64,000 bases of DNA from Shimia sp049116215 (GTDB taxonomy: Bacteria > Pseudomonadota > Alphaproteobacteria > Rhodobacterales > Rhodobacteraceae): assembly GCF_049116215.1 (NCBI RefSeq), contig NZ_JAGDZB010000001.1, forward strand, positions 1 to 64,000. The letters run 5' to 3'. A program made the translations under genes and the position numbers. The notes under the pieces were generated by a model. It was not told where the DNA came from. It made no database searches and saw nothing but the letters and a program-made list of their open reading frames with translations. This document shows positions 23,099 to 31,496 of this stretch, piece by piece. Position 1 is the first letter of the stretch. The number at the start of each line of letters is the position of its first letter.

Positions 23099-23347
23099 TA
23101 GTGGTCCTATTGGCTGTCCTAACGTATGGTCAACGCCTGCGCCAAAGGATTTAACAAACCCCGAAGAAGTCCAATAAGCCACGGATTTTGCTACAAAACA
23201 CACCCTGAAGATGAGTGGCAAAATCCCGCAACTCTCCCTAGAATTTTTTAATAGAACAAATTAATTCACATATCGCGTCGCTGCATCACGCGACGCTTTG
23301 ATTATTACGTAAGCAGTTTAAGAACGCGAATCGTAAACCTGTGAACC

Positions 23348-23373
23348 AAAAAGGGCGCCCCTGTGGGACGCCC
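23348..23373 (-). terminator. Intrinsic terminator of rplKA
   Basis: On the minus strand a 9-bp stem (GGGCGTCCC / GGGGCGCCC, one G-U) with the loop ACA is followed by TTTTT. It starts about 25 bases after the rplA stop and separates rplKA from the chemoreceptor gene. Confidence 0.88.
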
Positions 23374-23398
23374 TCAAATCTCTGAAGATCGGTTGATC

Positions 23399-24097
23399 TT
23401 ACTGTGCAGACGCGCTGTCTACGTTGATGGTCACACCTGGGCCCATGGTGGAGCTCAGAGCGATCTTCTTCACGTAGGCACCTTTTGCGCCAGCAGGCTT
23501 GGCTTTCAGAACCGCGTCCATGAAGGCGCGCACGTTCTCAACCAGTTTGCCTTCGTCGAAAGAGGCTTTGCCAACACCGGCGTGAACCACACCAGCTTTT
23601 TCGACTTTAAACTGCACTTCGCCACCTTTGGCTGCTTCTACGGCTGCTTTCACATCCATAGTCACGGTGCCAACTTTTGGGTTTGGCATCAGGTTGCGTG
23701 GACCAAGCACTTTACCCAGACGGCCCACAACAGGCATCATGTCTGGTGTCGCGATGCAGCGATCAAAGTCGATGGTGCCGCCCTGAACGGTTTCCATCAG
23801 ATCTTCTGCGCCAACGATGTCCGCGCCAGCGGCCTGAGCTTCTTCAGCTTTTGGACCACGGGCAAAGACTGCCACGCGCACGTTTTTGCCGGTGCCGTTT
23901 GGCAGACCAACAACGCCGCGCACCATTTGGTCAGCGTGACGTGGGTCAACACCCAAAACAACAGCGATCTCGACGGTTTCGTCAAACTTCGCGCCAGCGT
24001 TGCCCTTTACCAGTGCAACAGCTTCTTCAACGGTCAGGTTGGATTTGCCAGCGAACGCTTCGCGCGCTGCGGCAGTACGTTTACCAAGCTTAGCCAT
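23399..24097 (-). CDS. rplA: 50S ribosomal protein L1
   Basis: A 232-residue L1-stalk protein that helps release deacylated tRNA. It starts MAKLGKRTAAAREAF and contains the conserved MVRGVVGLPNGTGK and MPNPKVGTVT segments. Its ATG overlaps the TAA of rplK by one base, implying translational coupling. L1 is the usual translational repressor of the rplKA mRNA. Confidence 0.98.
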   Translation of the reverse strand: MAKLGKRTAAAREAFAGKSNLTVEEAVALVKGNAGAKFDETVEIAVVLGVDPRHADQMVRGVVGLPNGTGKNVRVAVFARGPKAEEAQAAGADIVGAEDLMETVQGGTIDFDRCIATPDMMPVVGRLGKVLGPRNLMPNPKVGTVTMDVKAAVEAAKGGEVQFKVEKAGVVHAGVGKASFDEGKLVENVRAFMDAVLKAKPAGAKGAYVKKIALSSTMGPGVTINVDSASAQ

Positions 24098-24522
24098 TAC
24101 TTCACCTCGATGCCCATGGAGCGCGCGGAACCAAGGATAATCTGCATAGCAGCCTCGATGTCGTTTGCGTTCAGGTCTTTCATTTTTGCTTCGGCGATTT
24201 CTTTCACCTGAGCAGCGGTGACGGAGCCCACAACTTCACGACCAGGCAGGTTTGCACCGGACTTCAGTTTGGCAGCCTTCTTCAGGTAGTAAGACGCAGG
24301 TGGCGTCTTGATGTCCATGGTGAAGGACTTGTCCTGATAGTAGGTGATCACGGTTGGGCACGGCGCACCGGCTTCCAGTTCCTGTGTCTTGGCGTTAAAC
24401 GCCTTACAGAATTCCATGATGTTGATGCCGCGCTGACCCAGCGCAGGACCTACGGGTGGGGATGGGTTGGCTTGACCTGCAGGAACCTGCAGCTTCATTG
24501 TACCAGCAAGCTTCTTAGCCAT
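24097..24522 (-). CDS. rplK: 50S ribosomal protein L11
   Basis: A 141-residue protein of the GTPase-associated centre. It shows the conserved proline-rich segment PAGQANPSPPVGPALGQRG near residue 15-33 and the SARSMG segment close to the C-terminus. It is the first gene of the rplK-rplA pair and is separated from nusG by three unrelated genes, so it should have its own promoter in the 190 bases upstream, where I see no further gene. Confidence 0.98.
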   Translation of the reverse strand: MAKKLAGTMKLQVPAGQANPSPPVGPALGQRGINIMEFCKAFNAKTQELEAGAPCPTVITYYQDKSFTMDIKTPPASYYLKKAAKLKSGANLPGREVVGSVTAAQVKEIAEAKMKDLNANDIEAAMQIILGSARSMGIEVK

Positions 24523-24713
24523 TTGGTGTTCCTTTCAACGTGAGCGAAACGCGTTCCGCCCGGTTTGTGTTGCGTGGTCCGATCGGGCATCGCGATGCCA
24601 AAACCTCCCACGAGAGAATCTCGCCCGAAGACGATAGAGGGCCGTTTAGGCTTGTTTTAATGGGTTGGCAAGGGGGCCAGTTTGTATTTGTCCTCAGATC
24701 GCAGCGTAGGTCA

Positions 24714-25172
24714 CTAAACCTCAAAACACTTCCGCACCTTCTCGTCGTCATGCGCAAAGGTCTCAAACCCCAACGTGTCATAATAGGCCAGCGCATCCGG
24801 GCTTTTGGCGCCAATCGTGGCTTCGATCTTCTGCAGCCCCGCTGTCTCGGCCGCAGCCCGAGTAGTGGCAAACAATTTCCGCCCTACCCCTCGCCGCGCG
24901 GCTTTGGGGTTCACATGGGTGCCGATTACGCCCCATCCTGGCTCAACGCCGTAAGAGTTGCCTTCCGTGGCCCGCAGCAAGATCTGGATGCCCAGCAAGC
25001 TGCCGTCTGTATCCTCGGCCACCGAACAGGCAATATTGTCCGCGTGCCGGATATACACATCGCGCACAAAGTCCTCACCCGCTGGCAGTCGGCGTTTTCC
25101 CAATACCACCAATGCCTGAAGAAACGCACTCACTTCGGCCGCATCCTCTGTCCTGGCCTGTCGGATTATCAT
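24714..25172 (-). CDS. GNAT-family N-acetyltransferase
   Basis: A 152-residue single-domain acetyltransferase. The acetyl-CoA binding loop is visible as NPKAARRGVGRKL around residues 90-102, followed by the C-terminal LAYYDTLGFETF segment typical of the fold. The substrate is not predictable. GGAGAGG lies a few bases before the ATG. It is one of three unrelated genes inserted between nusG and rplK. Confidence 0.85.
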   Translation of the reverse strand: MIIRQARTEDAAEVSAFLQALVVLGKRRLPAGEDFVRDVYIRHADNIACSVAEDTDGSLLGIQILLRATEGNSYGVEPGWGVIGTHVNPKAARRGVGRKLFATTRAAAETAGLQKIEATIGAKSPDALAYYDTLGFETFAHDDEKVRKCFEV

Positions 25173-25242
25173 CTGTGCCTCTCCTTCGTTTATTCACCCC
25201 GAACAATCCCCACCTCAACCAGAAGATGCAAGCGGTGATTAA

Positions 25243-25275
25243 AAAACAAAAGCCCCCGCAGCCTCCTGCGAAGGC
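25243..25275 (-). terminator. Intrinsic terminator of AhpD-like gene
   Basis: On the minus strand a 10-bp stem (GCCTTCGCAG / CTGCGGGGGC, two G-U pairs) with the loop GAGG is followed by TTTTGTTTTTT. It begins about 20 bases after the stop of the AhpD-like gene and isolates it from the GNAT gene. Confidence 0.85.
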
Positions 25276-25294
25276 CTTACATCGTTTGGGTCGC

Positions 25295-25858
25295 TTAGGC
25301 CGCCTTATCAGTCCGGCTCCATGCAAACTGCTGGAACGCCGGATCCACAGCGGTCTGTGCAACGTGGTTGGTGTAGTTGCTCAGTACTTTCTGAGACAGA
25401 CCCAGAATGATCTCCAACACCTGCTGCGATCCATAACCCGCAGCGTAAAACGCCTCAAACTCCGCTGGTGTCGCATTGCCACGCCCACGCGTCAGCGCCA
25501 GTGTAAAGGTCCGCAGCGCTTCCAGCTTTGGATCGGCCAAGGGGGTCTCATCCCGCAGCGCGTCGATCACATCCTGAGCAATGCCCATCGAGTGCGCGAT
25601 GCCCGTGTGGGCCGGCACACAGTAATGGCATTCATGCTCCACATTGATCGACTGCCACACCACCGTTAGCTCGGTGTTGTCAAAACTGGTGCTGACAAAT
25701 GCCTCGTGGGTGCGCTGGTAGGTCTCCAGCAGCTGCGGCGCGTCGGCCATCACCTGATAGAGCCCCGGCAAAAAGCCATACGCTTTCTCAGAAGCACTCA
25801 AACGCTCCTTGGCGGCTTCTGGTGCGGTCTCTGCGGTGTGGCGGGGAAACTTGGTCAT
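25295..25858 (-). CDS. Carboxymuconolactone decarboxylase / AhpD-like protein
   Basis: A 187-residue all-helical protein of the AhpD/CMD superfamily. The redox motif reads ECHYCVPAH near residue 110 (C-x2-C-x3-H), as in peroxidase-like members that reduce hydroperoxides through a Cys pair. AAGGA precedes the ATG. It is divergent from a TetR-family gene, and two perfect palindromes lie between them, so it is very probably the direct target of that repressor. Confidence 0.85.
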   Translation of the reverse strand: MTKFPRHTAETAPEAAKERLSASEKAYGFLPGLYQVMADAPQLLETYQRTHEAFVSTSFDNTELTVVWQSINVEHECHYCVPAHTGIAHSMGIAQDVIDALRDETPLADPKLEALRTFTLALTRGRGNATPAEFEAFYAAGYGSQQVLEIILGLSQKVLSNYTNHVAQTAVDPAFQQFAWSRTDKAA

Positions 25859-25902
25859 CGTCGTGTCCTTTTTAATTCATCAACGTGACTGTCATATGGG
25901 CA

Positions 25903-25922
25903 ACTTGAGTGATCACTCAAGT
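25903..25922. promoter_or_regulatory. TetR-family operator 1 (20-bp palindrome)
   Basis: A perfect 20-bp palindrome, half-site ACTTGAGTGA, sits about 45 bases upstream of the AhpD-like start in the divergent intergenic region. Its core TTGAGTGATCACTCAA is repeated in operator 2, whose centre is 24 bases away. The arrangement is that of a tandem operator for the adjacent TetR-family regulator. Confidence 0.8.
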
Positions 25923-25928
25923 GCCATT

Positions 25929-25944
25929 TTGAGTGATCACTCAA
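25929..25944. promoter_or_regulatory. TetR-family operator 2 (16-bp palindrome)
   Basis: A second exact copy of the 16-bp palindromic core TTGAGTGATCACTCAA, 45 bases before the TetR-family start. Two copies spaced 24 bases apart centre to centre would let two dimers bind on nearly the same DNA face and could repress both divergent genes. Confidence 0.8.
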
Positions 25945-25988
25945 CCGTGACCTTGGCTTTACCAACCTCCGCCGTTACATAGAGACCT

Positions 25989-26573
25989 ATGAATGTGAGC
26001 CACAATAAAGACATTGCGCTGGATCAGGCGCTGGACCTGTTCTGGACCAAGGGCTACGCCTCCACGTCGCTCAAGGACCTGGAGCGCGCCACCGGCATGC
26101 ATCCCGGTTCGCTCTACGCCGCCTTTGGCAGTAAGGCGAAACTCTACTGCCTGAGCCTGGAACGGTATGCAAAACGTCTGAACATCCTGCGGGCAGAGCT
26201 TCAGGCGAAAGCGGCTTCCCCGCTGGACGGGCTCGCGGACTTCATTGCCATAGCCCACCCGCTGTCAGATGCTGATGCCCCGCTGCCAGTGTGTTACCTT
26301 GTGAAAGCCACCCTGGAGACCAGCCAAGGCAATCAAGCCATCGAAGACAAGCTCTCAGAGCTGCTCACCCAGAACGACGCCACTTTTGCGTCTGTTTTTC
26401 AAGAAGCCATTGATACAGGGACCTTGCCGACAAACAAGGATGCCACAAAACTGGCCCGCCAATTGAGCGCTGACCTCGCAGGGCTGTGTTTCTACGCGCT
26501 ACGCGAAGAGGATGCGGAAGTGATCAAAGAAATGGTCACCGATCTGGCCAACCGCATCCGGCACGCCCACTAA
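25989..26573 (+). CDS. TetR-family transcriptional regulator
   Basis: A 194-residue regulator. The helix-turn-helix spans about residues 19-50 with the typical sequence around STSLKDLERATG and GSLYAAFGSK; the helical C-terminal part is a ligand-binding/dimerisation domain. It is divergent from the AhpD-like gene with a pair of perfect palindromes between, which makes autoregulation and control of that gene likely. The inducer is unknown; an electrophile or peroxide would fit the neighbour but is inference. Confidence 0.9.
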   Translation: MNVSHNKDIALDQALDLFWTKGYASTSLKDLERATGMHPGSLYAAFGSKAKLYCLSLERYAKRLNILRAELQAKAASPLDGLADFIAIAHPLSDADAPLPVCYLVKATLETSQGNQAIEDKLSELLTQNDATFASVFQEAIDTGTLPTNKDATKLARQLSADLAGLCFYALREEDAEVIKEMVTDLANRIRHAH

Positions 26574-26582
26574 CATGCGCCA

Positions 26583-26611
26583 AAAGAAAACGCCGCCCCA
26601 ACGGGACGGCG
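26583..26611 (-). terminator. Intrinsic terminator of secE-nusG
   Basis: On the minus strand a 9-bp stem (CGCCGTCCC / GGGGCGGCG, one G-U) with the loop GTT is followed by TTTTCTTTTGG. It starts about 30 bases after the nusG stop and ends the transcript before the inserted TetR/AhpD/GNAT genes. Confidence 0.85.
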
Positions 26612-26639
26612 CTCTTAATCTTGATGTGATGTCGCAGAC

Positions 26640-27176
26640 TTACATCTGCTTGGTCACCTGCGTGAACTCCAGCTCGACCGGAGTTTCGCGACCAAAGATC
26701 GACACGGTCACTTTCAAACGCTGGTTCTCGTCGTCGACTTCCTCGACCATACCGTCGAAATCTTCGAACGGACCTTCGTTGACTTTGACTTTCTCGCCAA
26801 TCTCGAAGCTGATCAGCAGCTTTGGCGTTGCCGCTTCGCCTTCTTCAACACGACCCAGGATGCCCTGAACTTCCGCATCACGCATCGGCATTGGACGGCC
26901 TTGTGGGCCCAAGAAGCCAGTGACGCGGTTGATCGAGTTGATCAGGTGATAACCGTGGTCGCTCATTTCCATGTGCACCAGCACGTAGCCAGGCATAAAG
27001 CGGCGCTCAGAGGTCACTTTTTTGCCGCGACGCACCTCAATCACTTCTTCGGTTGGCACCAGCACTTCGTCAATCTGGTCCTCAAGCCCCTGCTCTTCGA
27101 CCGATGTGCGAATAGTCTCGGCGACCTTCTTTTCGAAGTTCGAAAGGACGCTAACCGAATACCACCGTTTCGCCAT
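26640..27176 (-). CDS. nusG: Transcription termination/antitermination factor NusG
   Basis: A 178-residue NusG. It starts MAKRWYSVSVLSNFEKKV and has the NGN domain including the GYVLVHMEM core, then a KOW domain with the GEKVKVNEGPF motif near residue 128. NusG binds RNA polymerase and links it to Rho or to ribosomes. It follows secE on the same strand after about 180 bases, and is followed by a terminator instead of rplK. Confidence 0.98.
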   Translation of the reverse strand: MAKRWYSVSVLSNFEKKVAETIRTSVEEQGLEDQIDEVLVPTEEVIEVRRGKKVTSERRFMPGYVLVHMEMSDHGYHLINSINRVTGFLGPQGRPMPMRDAEVQGILGRVEEGEAATPKLLISFEIGEKVKVNEGPFEDFDGMVEEVDDENQRLKVTVSIFGRETPVELEFTQVTKQM

Positions 27177-27358
27177 GTGTTCGTTTTCCCGTCATTGTCG
27201 GCGTCGTGCCGGAGTGTCGTTTATCGTCACAGTCTTAAAACAGACCGTCAGAAACAAAAAATCGGCGTGCAACTCGAATCGCCACACGCCCCGTATCTTC
27301 TAAAGCAGTGCGTAGCGCCGTTGCCCCTTGATTTCAAGAGACAACCGCCGCGTGCAGC

Positions 27359-27556
27359 TTAGCCAAACAGCGCCAGAATGCCCTGCAAGCCGGAGCGGAT
27401 CAGAATATCCACCAGCGAGAAGAACGCAGCTGTCAGTGCCGCCAGGATGAACACCATCACGGTTGTCAGCACAACCTCGCGACGGGTCGGCCAGACCACT
27501 TTGGATACTTCCGCGCGGACCTGCTGAATGAATGTGATCGGATTGGTTTTCGCCAT
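27359..27556 (-). CDS. secE: Preprotein translocase subunit SecE
   Basis: A 65-residue single-span SecE. It has the conserved cytoplasmic segment VRAEVSKVVWPTRREV and one membrane helix near residues 30-50, which is the short form usual in alphaproteobacteria. It clamps SecY in the SecYEG channel. It lies upstream of nusG as usual. No tRNA gene is visible upstream of it. Confidence 0.95.
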   Translation of the reverse strand: MAKTNPITFIQQVRAEVSKVVWPTRREVVLTTVMVFILAALTAAFFSLVDILIRSGLQGILALFG

Positions 27557-27592
27557 GACGCTTCTTCTCTGCCTTGATCAGAGGTCGACATA

Positions 27593-27623
27593 CTTGGGCC
27601 TTGCGCCAAATTCAAGGCCCAAG
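27593..27623. promoter_or_regulatory. Perfect 11-bp hairpin upstream of secE
   Basis: CTTGGGCCTTG and CAAGGCCCAAG form a perfect inverted repeat with a nine-base loop, about 37 bases upstream of the secE start and 31 bases after the stop of the upstream membrane protein gene. There is no T-run on either side. It may be the 3' end of the upstream transcript or a leader element of secE-nusG. Confidence 0.5.
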
Positions 27624-27654
27624 ACCAAAGCAATCACAACTGTCTGCATTGAGA

Positions 27655-28350
27655 TCAGGATTTGATGCGTTTCAAACGGGCTGCAAACCCCGGATCAATC
27701 GGCCCATCAAAGGCAGCGCCTTTGGTTGTCGGACGATACAGCACCGGATGCCAACGCTGCGGCAAGAGCTTCTGTAACACCCGCCCAAAAGAGGGATCCG
27801 CCCAGACAAACCGCTTCAGCATGTAAAGCACAATACGGGCCATGCGATCCTGACCAATCAACGCCCCAACCAGCAACAACGATGAGACAATCATCAAGGC
27901 GAGCATCGGAATAAACCAGGGTTGCCAGGCCACAACGCCGGCCAAAAAGACCACAGCCACCAATCGGGGTGACATCAGGAACCGCCGCAGGCTGCGACCT
28001 GCGCTGCCCTCGGTGACCTCAATCGTGCGCCAGGACCGCTCGATCTCAAATGGGTCCTCCTCGGGCGCCGCCAACTCCGGAAAGCGCGATGGCTCTTGTG
28101 GCGCCACAACAGGATCATGGCTGTGAACCTCAGGCTGCGTTGTGTCGCGATTCTTATCGCGCTTGCCACGCCGACCGGCAAACAGCACCGTCTCTTCGAG
28201 CGGCTTTGGCTGCGGCACCGGATCAGATTCGGCCAGCAAGGCGCGGATGGTGTCCAGCGTCGCGTCGGTGAAAGGCTCACCCGGTTCTATGATGTCTTGG
28301 CCGTACTGCGGCGGTTTAAGCCGCTCCGGCGCGGTGGCAGTCTCTTGCAT
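27655..28350 (-). CDS. Hypothetical membrane protein (two-helix C-terminal half)
   Basis: A 231-residue protein that I do not recognise. Residues 1-120 are hydrophilic, Pro/Glu-rich and probably cytosolic and disordered; residues about 127-170 form two adjacent membrane helices; the tail is basic. The layout is the same as in the next gene upstream (166 residues), suggesting related or co-functioning proteins. It lies just upstream of secE on the same strand. Confidence 0.6.
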   Translation of the reverse strand: MQETATAPERLKPPQYGQDIIEPGEPFTDATLDTIRALLAESDPVPQPKPLEETVLFAGRRGKRDKNRDTTQPEVHSHDPVVAPQEPSRFPELAAPEEDPFEIERSWRTIEVTEGSAGRSLRRFLMSPRLVAVVFLAGVVAWQPWFIPMLALMIVSSLLLVGALIGQDRMARIVLYMLKRFVWADPSFGRVLQKLLPQRWHPVLYRPTTKGAAFDGPIDPGFAARLKRIKS

Positions 28351-28482
28351 ATCTCAACCCGATTTTTACCCAAACACCCCCATCGCAACGCGCGATGTAA
28401 CTCAGTAGCCTTGCAGGGCAGCAAGGCATTCCAAAGGTCAAATTATGGAAAAACAATGGCGCCGCAGCGCAGCTAACTTTCG

Positions 28483-28983
28483 TTAGTGCGGGATCTGATC
28501 CAGCAGACGGCGCATGATGCCAATCTCCCGCCCCCACATGCGCGACAGATGGTGCAGAGTCGCATAAACCGCATCCCGCGCCCGTTCGGGGCCCAGCAAC
28601 ACTGCCGTCAACAACAGCAGAACCACCATCCAGATCAACAGACGCATTGTGACAGAGGGCACCACGGCCGCCAGTGTGATCACCACAATCAACGCAAGCA
28701 GCCGCGGCCTTGGCCAGCGCTGTTTTGCTTCCTCGTCCAGTATGGCGTGACGTACGTCCTTTTCGGACCTCAACGACGGCGCAGGGTCACGCTTCGCTTG
28801 AGACAGCGGGGAGGCCTCTTCACGTGGCTTGGCGTTGGCAGAGAGCTTGGCCATCCGGCGCTTGGCTTCACGCATCAAGCGCCTGTTCTCCACGCGCACA
28901 TCCGGCGCAACATCCGGTTGGCCGTTATGGTCCGCCTGCGGCTGTACCGGTTCAAAATCTCCAAGGCGCAACTCATGCCTCAT
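28483..28983 (-). CDS. Hypothetical membrane protein, similar layout to neighbour
   Basis: A 166-residue protein of unknown role. A charged N-terminal 90 residues (Arg/Lys/Asp-rich) is followed by two membrane helices at about 93-130 and a basic C-terminal tail. The layout is shared with the following gene on the same strand. The start at 28983 gives MRHELRLGDFEPVQP. It is divergent from the 2-oxoacid dehydrogenase gene. Confidence 0.6.
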   Translation of the reverse strand: MRHELRLGDFEPVQPQADHNGQPDVAPDVRVENRRLMREAKRRMAKLSANAKPREEASPLSQAKRDPAPSLRSEKDVRHAILDEEAKQRWPRPRLLALIVVITLAAVVPSVTMRLLIWMVVLLLLTAVLLGPERARDAVYATLHHLSRMWGREIGIMRRLLDQIPH

Positions 28984-29246
28984 AGCCCACTCCTCACACG
29001 TCTTCCGCTGTCGCGGTGCCCGCGGGTCACTTCCCGCAAGTCGTTGACTTGGTTAATGAAAGGTAAATGGGGCCGGAGCACGGCTGAGATTGGGGCAGAA
29101 ATGGGTTGTTTCGCGACAGCAATAAGCCCGCCTTTTCACCCCCATGGAATCTTTTGATCCAAAACGACATTGACGCGGGGTCGCTTGGATTGCTGTTCTC
29201 TCAGAACAAGTGCTACGCAATTGCAGCACCATCATGGGAGGCAAAG

Positions 29247-31430
29247 ATGGACAGAGCAAACGTGGTTGATGACGCATTTCGCGCGCGCATTGCTTCGGGA
29301 AAGTTTCCGGCAGGCACCGCCCCCAATGACGCCCTTCCGGCAAAGTTGGCCAAAGAGGTTTTTGCCGCCCAATGCCTCAGCCGCAACCTCGACCGCCGCT
29401 CGCGCAAAATGCAGTCCGAAGGCAACGGATACTACACTATTGGTTCCTCCGGCCACGAAGGCATGGCCGCGGTTGCTGCCGCCCTGCGCCCCGATGACAT
29501 GGCGTTCCTGCACTACCGCGATGGCGCCTTCCAAACCATGCGGTCTTTGCAGGTCGAAGGCGTAGATGCCGCCTGGGACATGTTGCTCAGCTTCTGCACC
29601 GCCAAAGAGGATCCGATGTCCGGTGGCCGCCACAAGGTGCTAGGCTCCAAAGCGCTGAACATTCCCCCGCAGACCTCCACCATCGCCTCCCACCTGCCCA
29701 AAGCTGTCGGAGCTGCCTACTCTTTGGGCCTCGGAAAACGTCGTGCGCCAGAACACAAATGCCTCGCGGATGACAGCATCATTATGTGCTCCTTTGGCGA
29801 TGCCTCCGCCAACCACTCCACCGCGCAAGGCGCGATCAACACCGCCTGTTGGACCGCCTACCAATCTGCACCGATGCCGCTGCTGTTTGTCTGTGAGGAC
29901 AACGGTATTGGCATCTCAACCCGCACCCCCGGCGGCTGGATCAAAGCCAGTTATGAAAACCGACCGGGATTGAAATACTTCTCCGCGGACGGCCTCAACA
30001 TCTACGACGCTTACAAAGTGGCCCAAGAGGCGGCGCACTACGTGCGCACCCAACGCAAACCAGCCTTCCTGCACATCTCCGTTGTTCGCCTCTACGGCCA
30101 TGCCGGCTCGGACATGCAACAAGCTTACCTGCCCAAAGCCACTTTTGAGGGCTGGGAAGCAGACGATCCTCTGCTGCATTCGGTGCGCCTGTTGGATCAG
30201 GCTGGCGTGATGACGCCGGATCAGGCGCTGACGGTCTATCAAGACTGCGAAGACCGCTGTGCCGAGCTGGCAGCAAAAGCCGTCAAGAAACCACGCCTGA
30301 AGAGCGCCGACGAGGTCATGGCCTCGCTCATCCCCCCCGCCCGCACGTGCCCGCCAACCAATGGCCCAAGTGACGAAGCCCGCGCCAAAGCCTTTGGCTC
30401 CGACCTCAAACAGATGGACAACCCGCAACCGATGTCGCGCCTGCTCAACTGGGCGCTCACCGATCTGATGCTGGAACACGGCGAGATTGTGATGATGGGC
30501 GAAGACATCGGCACCAAGGGCGGCGTTTATGGCGTCACCCAAAAACTCAAAGACCGCTTTGGGGCCGATCGCATGATCGACACGCTGCTGGATGAGCAAT
30601 CGATCCTTGGTCTCGCCATCGGCATGGGGCACAACGGCTTTGTGCCCATGCCGGAAATCCAGTTCCTAGCTTATCTGCACAACGCCGAGGACCAGCTGCG
30701 TGGCGAAGCCGCCACCCTGCCCTTCTTCTCTAATGGTCAGTTTACCAACCCGATGGTGCTGCGCATCGCGGGGCTGGGCTATCAGAAAGGCTTTGGTGGC
30801 CACTTCCACAACGACAACTCGCTGGCCGTGCTGCGCGACATCCCCGGCGTGATCATCGCCTGCCCCTCCCGTGGCGACGATGCTGCGAAAATGATGCGCG
30901 AATGTGTGCGTCTGGCACGCGAAGAACAGCGCGTGGTGGTCATGGTGGAACCCATCGCGCTCTACCCAATGCGCGACCTGATCGAGGAAAAAGACAGCGG
31001 CTGGATGGCCACCTATCCGTCGCCGGATCGATCCATCGCCCTTGGCGAAGTTGGTGTAGACGGCGACGGCCCACTCGCGATCCTGACCTACGGCAACGGG
31101 CGTTATCTCAGCACACAGGCCGCCGCCGACCTTAAGACGCAAGGCATCGACACCCGCGTCATCGACATGCGCTGGCTGGCACCCTTGCCTACCGAAGGCA
31201 TTCTATCTGCCCTGAAAGGCGCTGAAAAAGTCCTGATCGTGGATGAATGCCGCACAACCGGCAGCCAGTCTGAGGCGCTGATGGCGCTGCTACAGGAACA
31301 GACCACCCTGCCCCACGCCCGCATCGCGGCACACGACAGCTTTATCGCCACCGGCCCAGCTTACGCCGCCACCATGCCGTCACGCGACAGCATTGCTGAG
31401 GCCGCCAAGGCGCTTTGGTCACAGACCTAA
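29247..31430 (+). CDS. 2-Oxoacid dehydrogenase E1, fused alpha and beta subunits
   Basis: A 727-residue thiamine-diphosphate enzyme in which the alpha-type part (residues about 1-350) and the beta-type part (about 395-727) of branched-chain/acetoin-type E1 are one chain. The ThDP motif reads CSFGDASANHST and ends at VCEDNGIGIS; the beta part has the MGEDIGTKGGVYG start and a conserved QIQ-like EIQFLAYLHNAEDQ region. GGGAGG precedes the ATG by five bases. No E2 or E3 gene lies nearby, so it must use components encoded elsewhere. Substrate may be a branched-chain or other 2-oxoacid. Confidence 0.85.
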   Translation: MDRANVVDDAFRARIASGKFPAGTAPNDALPAKLAKEVFAAQCLSRNLDRRSRKMQSEGNGYYTIGSSGHEGMAAVAAALRPDDMAFLHYRDGAFQTMRSLQVEGVDAAWDMLLSFCTAKEDPMSGGRHKVLGSKALNIPPQTSTIASHLPKAVGAAYSLGLGKRRAPEHKCLADDSIIMCSFGDASANHSTAQGAINTACWTAYQSAPMPLLFVCEDNGIGISTRTPGGWIKASYENRPGLKYFSADGLNIYDAYKVAQEAAHYVRTQRKPAFLHISVVRLYGHAGSDMQQAYLPKATFEGWEADDPLLHSVRLLDQAGVMTPDQALTVYQDCEDRCAELAAKAVKKPRLKSADEVMASLIPPARTCPPTNGPSDEARAKAFGSDLKQMDNPQPMSRLLNWALTDLMLEHGEIVMMGEDIGTKGGVYGVTQKLKDRFGADRMIDTLLDEQSILGLAIGMGHNGFVPMPEIQFLAYLHNAEDQLRGEAATLPFFSNGQFTNPMVLRIAGLGYQKGFGGHFHNDNSLAVLRDIPGVIIACPSRGDDAAKMMRECVRLAREEQRVVVMVEPIALYPMRDLIEEKDSGWMATYPSPDRSIALGEVGVDGDGPLAILTYGNGRYLSTQAAADLKTQGIDTRVIDMRWLAPLPTEGILSALKGAEKVLIVDECRTTGSQSEALMALLQEQTTLPHARIAAHDSFIATGPAYAATMPSRDSIAEAAKALWSQT

Positions 31431-31444
31431 CCCGACAAACGAAA

Positions 31445-31481
31445 AAGCCCCCGCAGTCAAAAACTGCGGGGGCTTCTTTTT
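31445..31481. terminator. Bidirectional terminator, E1 / solute-binding protein
   Basis: A perfect 13-bp stem (AAGCCCCCGCAGT / ACTGCGGGGGCTT, loop CAAAA) is flanked by A-rich sequence on the left and TCTTTTT on the right. It lies between converging genes. Confidence 0.92.
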
Positions 31482-31496
31482 GTCAGACTGTCAAAC

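Noticed and set aside
27557..27654. Search for a tRNA gene upstream of secE, where tRNA-Trp often lies
   Set aside because: The hairpin at 27593-27623 is the only structure; no T-loop GTTCGA-type sequence or cloverleaf arms are present.
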